Below, piece after piece: positions 7,101 through 13,781 of a stretch of DNA of 33,020 bases. Position numbers and translations under genes: made by a program. A model generated the notes under the pieces. That model ran no database searches, was not told the DNA's origin, and was given only the letters and a program-made list of their open reading frames with translations. This DNA is from Myxococcales bacterium UBA5297 (lineage in GTDB: Bacteria > Myxococcota > Myxococcia > Myxococcales > UBA5297): contig DHSB01000207.1 of assembly GCA_002408385.1 (NCBI GenBank), forward strand, positions 3,883 to 36,902, read 5' to 3'. Within the stretch, counting starts at the first letter, position 1, and each line of letters begins with the position of its first letter.

Positions 7101-8707
7101 ACCACGGCAACACCCCGTCGGCGGCCACGCCGCTCTCGCCCTCGGGAGCCCAGGCGTCCGGCTCGTTCCAGTACCCGGGCGACGTGGAGCTCTTCGCCAT
7201 CCCGGTGACCGCGGGCCGCATCTACCGGGTCGAGGAGACCACGGCGACCGACGTCTACATCGCGCTCTTCTCCAACTCCTCGACGCTCCTCGCGTGGCGC
7301 GACCCCGAGAGCCACACGTTCCGCGCCGAGGCGACCGAGACGCTCTACTTCGGCGTGCAGCAGTACAGCGGGTTCGGCAAGTCCTTCGCTGCCAAGGTCA
7401 CCGACCTCGGCACGGACGACCACAGCGACGCGATGGCCGGCGCGACGCCGCTCGCCCCGACGGCCGCAGGCGCCGAGGCGACGGGCGTCTTCCAGTTCGA
7501 CGGCGACCCCGACGTCTTCGCCATCCCCGTCGTCGCGCAGCGGATCTACCGGCTCGAGGAGACCTCCAGCGCCGACGTCAGGATCAGGGCGTTCACCGCG
7601 ACCGCGACCCTGCTGGCGTGGGTGGACGGGCCGGAGAGCTTCACCTTCCGCGCGAACGAGACCGAGACCGTCTACTTGGCGGTGGCGCAGTACAGCGGCT
7701 TCGGCTCGTCGTTCACCGTGAAGGCGACCGACCTCGGGCTCGACGATCACAGCGACGCGATGGCCGGCGCGACCCCGCTCGCCCCGACGGCCGCAGGCGC
7801 CGAGGCGACGGGCGTCTTCCAGTTCCCCGGAGACACCGAGGTCTTTGCAGTGCCGGTGGTCGCCGGGCGCATCTACCGGGTCGAGGAGACCGCGCCGGTC
7901 GACGCCTGGGTGAGGGTCTTCACGGCGTCGACGACGCTGCTCGCCTGGACCGACACCCCCGAGAGCTTCACCTGGAAGAGCACCGAGAACGACCCCGTGT
8001 ACTTCGCCGTGCGGCAGTATTCCGGCTTCGGCGGCAGCTTCGTCGCGAAGGCGGTCGACCTCGGCCTCGACGACTTCGGCGACAGCCCGGCCTCGGCGAC
8101 CCTCGTCGCGATGGGCTCGACGACCACGGGCAGCTTCCAGTTCCCGAATGACTGGGAGTTCGTATCGGCGCCGGTCGTCGCCGGGCACGTCTACCGCTTC
8201 GTTGAGAGCTCGCCGAGCGACGTGTGGGTCCGCCTGGAGGACGAGACGGGCACCGTCGTGACCATGCAGGACACGCCGGAATCGGTCCTCTGGAAGGCCG
8301 ACGGCCCGGGAACGGCGAGGTTCGGCATCGGGCCGTACGCCGGGTTTGACCGTGCTTGGCAGATCGAGCTCGCCGACCTCGGCCCGGACGACCACGCGGA
8401 CGACCGCACCGGCGCGACGCCGCTCGCGGTCGGCACGGCTGCCAACGGCGACCTTCAGTTCCCCGGCGACCCCGACTACTTCAAGTTCACCGTGACGGCC
8501 TCGAACACCTACGCGTTCCAGTGCCTGACCACGGGCCTGGCCACGAAGGTGAGCGTCTTCTCGAGCGGCTCGACGACGGCTCTCGCGAGCGGCTCGGGTA
8601 GCGCCGGCGTCACCTTCACCGTGCCGGGACCGGGCGACTACTACCTCCTGGTCCGCGCCTACAACTCCGGCCAGACCGGGACCTACACGGTGCTTGTCAG
8701 GAACTGA
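4142..8707 (+). CDS. giant mosaic surface lipoprotein (Cys-rich repeats, LTD, EGF-like, PPC-like repeats)
   Basis: 1521 residues. A Lys/Arg-rich signal peptide ends in lipobox L-C-A-C24. The order that follows is: seven Cys-rich repeats of about 51 residues (38-405; pattern C-x3-C ... CGQFDDDxC ... CPxGxxCxxGxC); a lamin-tail-like domain (about 408-570, starting VIVNEVLYDSPG); an eighth Cys-rich repeat; three EGF-like modules each opening DPCxPNPC (about 626-755); then seven beta-rich PPC-like repeats (about 763-1521), six of them opening DD(H/F)xD at a 106-109-residue period and sharing RIYRVEET and QYSGFG. There is no catalytic domain, so the likely role is adhesion, matrix or surface binding. 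It has a solid RBS and a strong hairpin after the stop, so it is probably monocistronic. PPC-like repeats are known from secreted proteins; here they form the whole C-terminal half. Confidence 0.85.
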   Translation: MNRSKARRLLATFASLSFLVLCACPGEESPADPVDPACSDECTAGTKLCPSQWASQLCGQFDDDECLELSTPRHCPSGESCLDGECVAGCVQECAPGTAVCFNRDTVRFCGNFDADDCRELGGDSDCAPGTRCEAGACVPDTGECVDECTEGVATCEGDAVRTCGQYDDDPCTDLSTPSPCGVGEGCRLGVCQPACNDACAAGAVACEGNGVKTCAEDAETGCLAWGAPTPCPSGETCSRGRCAATCSDDCAIEGATCNAEATGVVRCGQLDDDRCLDQAAVELCGAGHACRDGACVSTCTDECQPGQTRCGADGVSVQSCGDYDQDPCRELGGDALCQGGAACANGACESACADECLEGAVECVSGQAAFRTCGQFDGDICRDWSSSNPCLSWQVCSAGTCVLAPPPGAVIVNEVLYDSPGSDTAAGTKVFVELWGPPHLPLDGFTVVGVNGAGGADYATLALDGQAIGADGFFVIAHPSGAAELLALAQMTSSAVDLQNGPDSVQVRWHGQVVDALAYGSFGGSEVARGEGTPAPAASAGKSLSRSASHGDSNDNAADFAVGVPTPRANVPTCASTCPVLDQTECVGAQVRVCADPDGDGCSDWSAATDCPSGQRCSGSACVAFDPCSPNPCTQANKTVCTVSGGDAVCSCNAGYQADGSGACVPIDPCNPNPCTEAHRGVCQASSGVAVCLCDPGYGENDSGACAQIDPCTPNPCTAAHQTVCTAIGPTTAVCSCDPGYVPSGTACVLDQTSSCANSHAGDLFEPDECVTDAKLATLPANQSRTLSPAADVDWIAINALAAHVYSASVTATGFVPALFAYDSDGTTVLASSTPSSGTSASVRVKLAAGRHYLKVRASSSSASGSYTLAIADADVDDHGDTMDDATPLAASASGGRATGGFQVSGDVDVFAVPAVAGRIYRVEETSSTDVSIRVFTATATLASWRDPESFTFLASATETVYLAVRQYSGYGATFSVAAFDLGTDDHGNTPSAATPLSPSGAQASGSFQYPGDVELFAIPVTAGRIYRVEETTATDVYIALFSNSSTLLAWRDPESHTFRAEATETLYFGVQQYSGFGKSFAAKVTDLGTDDHSDAMAGATPLAPTAAGAEATGVFQFDGDPDVFAIPVVAQRIYRLEETSSADVRIRAFTATATLLAWVDGPESFTFRANETETVYLAVAQYSGFGSSFTVKATDLGLDDHSDAMAGATPLAPTAAGAEATGVFQFPGDTEVFAVPVVAGRIYRVEETAPVDAWVRVFTASTTLLAWTDTPESFTWKSTENDPVYFAVRQYSGFGGSFVAKAVDLGLDDFGDSPASATLVAMGSTTTGSFQFPNDWEFVSAPVVAGHVYRFVESSPSDVWVRLEDETGTVVTMQDTPESVLWKADGPGTARFGIGPYAGFDRAWQIELADLGPDDHADDRTGATPLAVGTAANGDLQFPGDPDYFKFTVTASNTYAFQCLTTGLATKVSVFSSGSTTALASGSGSAGVTFTVPGPGDYYLLVRAYNSGQTGTYTVLVRN

Positions 8708-8718
8708 TCGAGCCGAGA

Positions 8719-8751
8719 GCCCGGCCTCCATCGAGCCGGTGGAGGCCGGGC
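8719..8751 (+). terminator. strong hairpin after the giant lipoprotein gene
   Basis: A perfect 12-bp GC-rich stem (8719-8730 with 8740-8751) and 9-nt loop starts 11 nt after the stop codon. There is no T-run, but the stability and position support a terminator or mRNA 3'-end stabiliser. Confidence 0.65.
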
Positions 8752-8859
8752 CGCAGCTCTCACGGTGACCGACTCGGCCCCGCCCGCCGAGTCGAGCACC
8801 GGCTGCCCGAGTCCGACGCGGATCTGCCGGAACTCCCGGGAGGCCGCAGCCGGCTCGTT

Positions 8860-8924
8860 CTCCGCGGAGCGAGAGCGGCTCCCCGATGCCATCGAGCGGT
8901 CGCAGGCCCGGCGGATCACCGTCG
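8860..8924 (+). pseudogene. decayed 65-bp fragment of a DUF697-type GTPase gene
   Basis: Aligned without gaps to 3020-3084 of the GTPase gene this stretch differs at only 10 of 65 positions, including an identical 17-nt block followed, after one mismatch, by 16 more identical bases. Translated in the matching frame it reads SAERERLPDAIERSQARRIT against SAEDERLHAAIERSKARRIT, the segment just before the G4 motif. Flanking sequence shows no further GTPase motifs, and no reading frame continues sensibly. It looks like the remnant of a second GTPase gene or a copied fragment; a dispersed repeat is the alternative. Confidence 0.55.
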
Positions 8925-8980
8925 GCGAGAGGGGCGCCGCCGTCGATTGCCTCCACGGAGGCGAGGTCGAACGGAGCGCC

Positions 8981-9469
8981 CTACTCTGGCCTGTTCGCTC
9001 GTTCCGTGCGCGCCTCGACCAGCCGCAGATGCCCGAGGGCCATGGCGCGCACGCGGTTTTCGTAGCCGAAGTAGACGAAGACGTAGGGCACGACGAGCGT
9101 GAGCAGCAGCAGCGCGAGCAGGTTGAGCGCGATGTTGGCGAACTCCATCGCCACGATCTGCGGCAGGAGCAGGAAGAAGAGGAGGCTGACGAGCGCCAGC
9201 GCGCCGAAGTGCATGCGCCGCTCCTCGCGCTCTATCTCAAGGCGGGTCATCTGGAAGCGGTCGAGCCAGTCGAGATCGGCCTCGCCCAGCTCCTCGGGGA
9301 TGGAGGCGAAGTGGCTCGGAGCGAGCTGGTCGTACAGCTCGAGCAGGCGGCTCTTCGACTTGCCCGGCTCGGCTATCTGCGCGCCCTCGAAGGCCGAGGC
9401 CAGGAAGTAGTTGGGGATGGCCTTGGGCGGGTGTGGCAGCACGCTGCGGACGTTCTCTGGTTGCGACAT
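8981..9469 (-). CDS. two-helix membrane protein, unknown function
   Basis: 162 residues from ATG 9469, preceded by GGAGGG (9479-9474) at 4-nt spacing. The open frame runs further upstream but that part overlaps the preceding gene out of frame. Residues 1-87 are soluble (YFLASAFEGAQIAEPGKSKS, then an acidic/aromatic stretch and a charged helix LEIEREERRMH). Two transmembrane helices follow (about 88-106 and 112-134), then a basic tail. The short hairpin between helices suggests both ends face the cytoplasm. It lies 35 nt downstream of the next minus-strand gene and is probably cotranscribed. The family is not recognised. Confidence 0.75.
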   Translation of the reverse strand: MSQPENVRSVLPHPPKAIPNYFLASAFEGAQIAEPGKSKSRLLELYDQLAPSHFASIPEELGEADLDWLDRFQMTRLEIEREERRMHFGALALVSLLFFLLLPQIVAMEFANIALNLLALLLLTLVVPYVFVYFGYENRVRAMALGHLRLVEARTERANRPE

Positions 9470-9504
9470 GAAACCCTCCGGGAGTTGGGGCCGGCGCGCG
9501 GCGG

Positions 9505-10944
9505 TCAGCGCTTGAGCTCGAACCCGATCTCGAAGCGCGCGCCCTTGCCTTCGGGCTGGGCGTGGCCGGTGACGATGCCGGCCGCCCGCAGCAGCGCCCC
9601 GGCCTCGACGCCGAGCGCGAAGAGCGCGGCGAGCTCGCGCGACTTGGGCGCGTCGAGGATGGAGACCCGCCGCAGCGCCGAGCTCGCCAACGGCCCGTCG
9701 AGTCGCAAGGAGAGCGCGTGTGGGGCGAGGCTGGGCGCAGCCGCTTTGAGCGCGGCGAGGCTCAGGTCGCGGGTCGCCCGTTCGTTCGAGAGATAGAGGA
9801 CCGAGCCTGCGATCCCCGTGAAGACCTGCCGGTCGCCCAGCTTCACCGCGAGGTGCGGGCCCTCGCCGAGGTTCTTCTCGGTGCTCACCTCGACGCCCGC
9901 GGCCTCGAGCTTCTTGGCGAACGCGGTGAGCGCCGCGCCCGCGGCCTCTGCCTTCTCGAGCGAGAGCAGATAGGTGTGGGGAAAGAGGAAGTATTGCGAG
10001 AGCGCGCTCCCGATAGAGCTCGGGTCGACCCGCGGGGCGACGAGCGCCACCGAGCCGAAGAGGTGCGGGCGAAGCGCGTCGAGGAGCTCGGTGGAGGTCC
10101 GGGCCTCGCAGCGCGCGCAGGCATTTGCGACCAGGAAGCCCATGGCCTTGGCGGCCGTCCCGCTCTTGTCGGAGAGCGCTTGTTTCGAAAGGCTGGCAAA
10201 GAGGGTCACCGCTGCGGGCGCATGCAGTCCGGCGAGAGGATCGGCCTCCCTCGGTTTGTCGAGCAGGGGCCTGTCGAACAGCGCGAGCCCGCGCAACCCG
10301 AGCTGCGATTGTGCCGCCTCCAGCTCGAAACCGCCCGTCACCCCGCCGAAACTGAAGAAGCCGACGACGGGCCCGCTCAGGCTGGCGGTCGCGGCCCGGA
10401 AGGCCTTGAGGGTGGCGATCGATGTCTTGCCCATTCCGGCGGCAGCAGCCTCGAGCGCTGGGCGCGCGTCGGTCGCCCCCGAGCTGACGCAGGTGCGCGT
10501 TCCCTTCGACGCGTAGCCGGCGCGCCAAACCCTTCCGGTGGCCGAGCCGACGAGCTTCGCCCCGAGGTGCTTTCGCACCTCACGCTTTCCAGCGCCGGCG
10601 AGCGTCGCCTCCATCCTCTTCTGCGCGGTGTCGCCCTTTGTCTCGAAGCACAGCAGCGAGCCGTTCCTCGAGAAAGAGAGCGTCACCGGAGAGTCGACGT
10701 CTGCTCCCGCCTGCTCGAGCGCCTCCGTGTCGAGCATGTCGGCTCCCAGCAGGCTTCCGAGAGAGGTCCCGAGCGCATGAGGCCTGAGCGAGGGCGCGTA
10801 GGCCCCCGCCTCCTCGAGGAAGGCGCACAGGCCCGGCAGCCCGGTTCGCGGGGAGCGGACGAAGAGCACGAAGTCCGACTGAGCCGGAGCGACGGGCTTC
10901 GGCGCGGCGGCGGTGACGGCGAGGGCGGCGAGCAGCGGGATCAC
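9505..10944 (-). CDS. exported protein of unknown function
   Basis: 479 residues from GTG 10944. This start gives a clean signal peptide (IPLLAALAVTAAAPKP) with a weak GAGG upstream; an ATG at 11031 would add 29 residues that bury the signal, so the start is uncertain. The mature part is Ala/Leu/Ser-rich with few Cys (LCFETKGD, TCVSSG, ACARCEA) and two similar-sized halves containing phrases such as DSPVTLSFSRNGS and HALSLRLDGPLAS, which recall the repeated beta-alpha layout of DUF3352-like periplasmic proteins; this is a resemblance only. Its partner 35 nt downstream is the two-helix membrane protein. Confidence 0.65.
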   Translation of the reverse strand: MIPLLAALAVTAAAPKPVAPAQSDFVLFVRSPRTGLPGLCAFLEEAGAYAPSLRPHALGTSLGSLLGADMLDTEALEQAGADVDSPVTLSFSRNGSLLCFETKGDTAQKRMEATLAGAGKREVRKHLGAKLVGSATGRVWRAGYASKGTRTCVSSGATDARPALEAAAAGMGKTSIATLKAFRAATASLSGPVVGFFSFGGVTGGFELEAAQSQLGLRGLALFDRPLLDKPREADPLAGLHAPAAVTLFASLSKQALSDKSGTAAKAMGFLVANACARCEARTSTELLDALRPHLFGSVALVAPRVDPSSIGSALSQYFLFPHTYLLSLEKAEAAGAALTAFAKKLEAAGVEVSTEKNLGEGPHLAVKLGDRQVFTGIAGSVLYLSNERATRDLSLAALKAAAPSLAPHALSLRLDGPLASSALRRVSILDAPKSRELAALFALGVEAGALLRAAGIVTGHAQPEGKGARFEIGFELKR

Positions 10945-11040
10945 GGTAGGCCTCGAGGCAGGCGGCAGGTGAGGCAAGAGAGCCTGCGACGCTGACAGCA
11001 GGCCGCGATTATAGCCGCCGCCGCGGCGCATGCCGTCCGG

Positions 11041-11070
11041 TTGCCCGCGAACCGAGCGGATAGCTATAAG
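11041..11070 (+). promoter_or_regulatory. candidate promoter of the ygfZ-like gene
   Basis: TTGCCC (11041-11046) and TATAAG (11065-11070) are separated by 18 nt and would start transcription near 11077, about 23 nt before the ATG. Similarity to consensus is moderate. Confidence 0.45.
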
Positions 11071-11099
11071 GAGACCCTCTCGTTCCCGGACACGGTGCC

Positions 11100-12167
11100 A
11101 TGCAGATCCCCGACGCTCTGAAGGAGCTTCACCGGTCCCTCGGCGCGCGCTTCGACAGCAGCTCGTCGCAGGTGCTCGGCTACTCGGAGCTGGAGAAGGA
11201 GTATTGGGCGCTTCAAGAGACCTGCGGGCTGTACGATCGCTCGGCGAGAGGCAAGCTGCGCCTGAGCGGGTCGGAGCGGGTCGAGTACCTGCACCGGATG
11301 GTGACGGCCGATGTCCAAGGGCTGGGCGAAGGGCGGGGGGCCTACACCGCGATCCTCAACGCGCAGGGAAGCATCGTCGCCGACGCCCGGATCCTTCGCC
11401 GCGCGGACGAGCTCTTCCTGGACGTCGAGCCGGGGCTCGAGGGGCCGGTCGCGCAGTACCTCGACCGATTCATCATCTCCGAGGACGTCGAGATCGAGGA
11501 CGTGACTGCGCGCTTCGCGCTGCTCTCCTTCGTCGGCCCTCGGGCGAGCGAGGCGGTCTCCTCGGCGCTGGGAACTTCCGTGCCGGCTCTGTCCGAGCAC
11601 GAGGTCAGGGTGGTCGAGCAGGACGACCTCCTGCTCGTCGGAACCCGCCTGGCGGCCGCGCCTGGGGTCGATCTCTTCGCGGCGCCCGAGCGGGCTCGCG
11701 AGATAGCCGAGGCCGCCCTCGAGCGGTTCCCCGAGCTGAGGGCGGTCGGGTTCGAGGCGGTGGAGGTTGCGCGGGTCGAGGCCGGGGTGCCGCGCTTTGG
11801 CCTCGAGCTGGTCGAGACAGCTCAACCTCTCGAGGCTGGGCTCGAGCGCGCGATCAGTTTCACCAAGGGCTGCTACGTCGGTCAGGAGGCTATCGCCCGC
11901 GCGGCCTATCGCGGGGCCACGCGGCGGAAGCTGGCTGGGCTGTCGTTCGAAGAGGGTGCGCTCCCCGAGCCGGGCTTCAAGCTCTTCGGGCAGCGCGGCG
12001 CCGCCAAGGCCGCGGCGGAGATCACCAGCGCGGTGCGCAGCCCGAGGTTCGGGCTCATCGGGCTTGGTCTGGTGCGTCGCGAGCACCTGGCTCCGGGGAC
12101 CGAGCTCGTCGCCGAGGACGGAAGGAAGGCGAGGGTCAGGTCGCTGCCCTTCGCGCAGGCGAGCTGA
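11100..12167 (+). CDS. ygfZ: folate-binding protein YgfZ/GcvT-like
   Basis: 355 residues. The signature K-G-C-Y-V-G-Q-E (256-263) is the hallmark of YgfZ/IBA57 proteins, which use tetrahydrofolate and the conserved Cys (here Cys258) to support maturation or repair of certain iron-sulfur enzymes. The rest follows the aminomethyltransferase fold: YDRSARGKLRLSG near 45, EYLHRMVTADV near 61, EAGVPRFGLEL near 230, and a C-terminal barrel domain. It is called YgfZ rather than GcvT because of this motif and because no glycine-cleavage partners are nearby. ATG 11100 is the first in-frame start after the candidate promoter; its RBS is poor. Confidence 0.88.
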   Translation: MQIPDALKELHRSLGARFDSSSSQVLGYSELEKEYWALQETCGLYDRSARGKLRLSGSERVEYLHRMVTADVQGLGEGRGAYTAILNAQGSIVADARILRRADELFLDVEPGLEGPVAQYLDRFIISEDVEIEDVTARFALLSFVGPRASEAVSSALGTSVPALSEHEVRVVEQDDLLLVGTRLAAAPGVDLFAAPERAREIAEAALERFPELRAVGFEAVEVARVEAGVPRFGLELVETAQPLEAGLERAISFTKGCYVGQEAIARAAYRGATRRKLAGLSFEEGALPEPGFKLFGQRGAAKAAAEITSAVRSPRFGLIGLGLVRREHLAPGTELVAEDGRKARVRSLPFAQAS

Positions 12168-12393
12168 ACGTTCCCTGCACGGCGCGGTAGCGGAGGAGCG
12201 GCCTTCGCGTCGGCCGAGCTGGACTGTAGGGTCGGCGCAGGGCCGTGCGCCGCCGATCTCGAGCTTCGACCCGAGCGCGGTCTTCGACTTGTCGAGGTCG
12301 AACCGGTCGGGGGCGGCCCTGCCAGCCCGTCATGTTTCCGGGCGAAGCCCGAGCTGCCGACTCCCAACTCAAAGCTCATGACTCACTCACTAC

Positions 12394-13143
12394 TCATGCG
12401 GCCCTGCGCATGTCGGGATGGAGCGATCGCAGCGTGATGAGCGTGACCTCGGGCGGTGCGTTGATACGAAAGGGCATCACCGCCCCACCGATGCCGCGGC
12501 TGACGTAGAGCTGCGTGTCCTCGACGTGGAATCGGCCGGCGAGATAGTGCTCGCGTAGCCGCCGCATGATCGCCACGGTCACTTTGGGCAGGTTTACATG
12601 GCCGCCATGGGTGTGGCCAGCCAGGCAGAGCGAGGCGCGAAAACCCGTGAGCAGTTCGGCCGTGCGCGGCGCGTGCGCCAGCACGAGGCGCGAGCCTTCG
12701 CGGGCCCCAGCAAACGCGGCAGGCACGTCGTGGTTCTCGGTGACTAGGTCGTCTATTCCCACGACAGTGAACGGCGCCCCGCGCAGTGAGAGCGTGGTGT
12801 TCTGGTTGCGAAGCACCGCGTAGCCGAAGGACTGCAGGACCGAGAGAGCGCCGCCGGGGTCGACCCAGTGGTCGTGGTTGCCGAGGACCGCCACGACGGA
12901 GCCCCTTAGCCCCGAGAACTGCTCGCGCAGCAGGCCAAGCCCGCGCTCGTGGTGACTCAGATAGTCGCCGGTGAGCACGGTGAGATCCGGAGCGAAGAGG
13001 TTCGCCTTGGCGACCGCGTCGAGCACCCGGCGCGCCGGTGTCGAGCGGCCGACGTGGATGTCGGTCAGGTGGGCGACCTTGAGCCCGTCATGGACCGGGT
13101 CGAGATCCGGGAGAAAGAACTCGCGCCGTTCGACGATGGGCAT
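12394..13143 (-). CDS. YaeI/YkuE-type metallophosphoesterase
   Basis: 249 residues from ATG 13143, with GGAG 10 nt upstream. All calcineurin-like metal-binding motifs are present: D28-x-H30 (LTDIH), GD60 (LTGDYL), N89-H90-D91 (LGNHDHW), H157 (LAHAP) and H177-x-H179 (AGHTHGG). The opening (RREFFLPDLDPVHDGLKVAHLTDIHVG) and the short length fit the YaeI/YkuE group, several of which hydrolyse lipid-linked phosphate or pyrophosphate esters; the substrate here is unknown. There is no membrane anchor or Tat signal at this start; longer starts (ATG 13215) would add a basic stretch without an RBS. It is convergent with the ygfZ-like gene. Confidence 0.85.
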   Translation of the reverse strand: MPIVERREFFLPDLDPVHDGLKVAHLTDIHVGRSTPARRVLDAVAKANLFAPDLTVLTGDYLSHHERGLGLLREQFSGLRGSVVAVLGNHDHWVDPGGALSVLQSFGYAVLRNQNTTLSLRGAPFTVVGIDDLVTENHDVPAAFAGAREGSRLVLAHAPRTAELLTGFRASLCLAGHTHGGHVNLPKVTVAIMRRLREHYLAGRFHVEDTQLYVSRGIGGAVMPFRINAPPEVTLITLRSLHPDMRRAA

Positions 13144-13781
13144 GCGGAAGGAGCTCCGGGAAGCGAGGGCGTTCTGGGGCGCAGCGAGGCTCTTGCGACG
13201 GCCAGGCAGGCGCATGAGCGCGATCTTGTGCGAACCGTCGTAGGCCTCGACAGTATCGAAATTCGGCGCAGCGAACGGCAATCCCCCACCTCCCCGGCTC
13301 AGGTCGTGTTCGCCGCCTCTCGTCGCGGCGGCGGCGCACTTTTTTGCGTCCGCAGGTGGAACAGTGCGAACGGCTTTTGCTATTCGCCGGCAGGTGCCTC
13401 CCGCGTTCACGTGCGGCGGGCACTCGTGCGAGCCGAACGGCCGCGCCGTTGGATGCCCCCAACGAGCTCGAGCGCCGTTTTTCACCACTTGATCGATGGG
13501 CGGGCCCGTGTCGGTTCGTCCCTTCGTGGTTTCAGCCTTTGCCTGCTTGGCCCAAGGCTGCTCAGAGCTTCGAGGATGCCCAACGGCCTGAGCTGGGCGC
13601 TGTGGGAAGGCTTGACCTGGGGCCTGGGGGGCAGCCTGCAGGCTCGGCTCCCTCGTTGGTTGCGGCCCGGCCGGCTTGGGGTCCAGGCGCTGTGGCGCAG
13701 GCCGAAGACCAGGCGGTGCGCAGCCGGCTGGAAGCCTCTTCGCGCTTCTCACCGGCTGACCGAAGGTCTAGGCTCCGGCCC
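13144..13781. other. 638-nt divergent intergenic region
   Basis: It separates the metallophosphoesterase (minus) from the GH57 gene (plus). Both genes' reading frames stay open deep into the region from opposite strands (to 13752 and from 13344), but the translations are Ala/Pro/Arg-rich and unlike protein, so I read this as non-coding. A locally T-richer patch lies near 13338-13388. Apart from the promoter candidate at 13252-13281, I find no RNA gene or repeat. Confidence 0.5.
13252..13281 (-). promoter_or_regulatory. candidate promoter of the metallophosphoesterase gene
   Basis: On the minus strand TTGCCG (13281-13276) is followed after 18 nt by GATACT (13257-13252). It leaves a leader of about 100 nt to ATG 13143. 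Moderate match to consensus. Confidence 0.35.

Noticed and set aside
5399..8956. 1185-codon open frame on the minus strand
   Set aside because: It is the antisense shadow of the lipoprotein gene; open because of strong GC third-position bias. Its composition is Arg/Gly/Val/Ala-rich with no domain.
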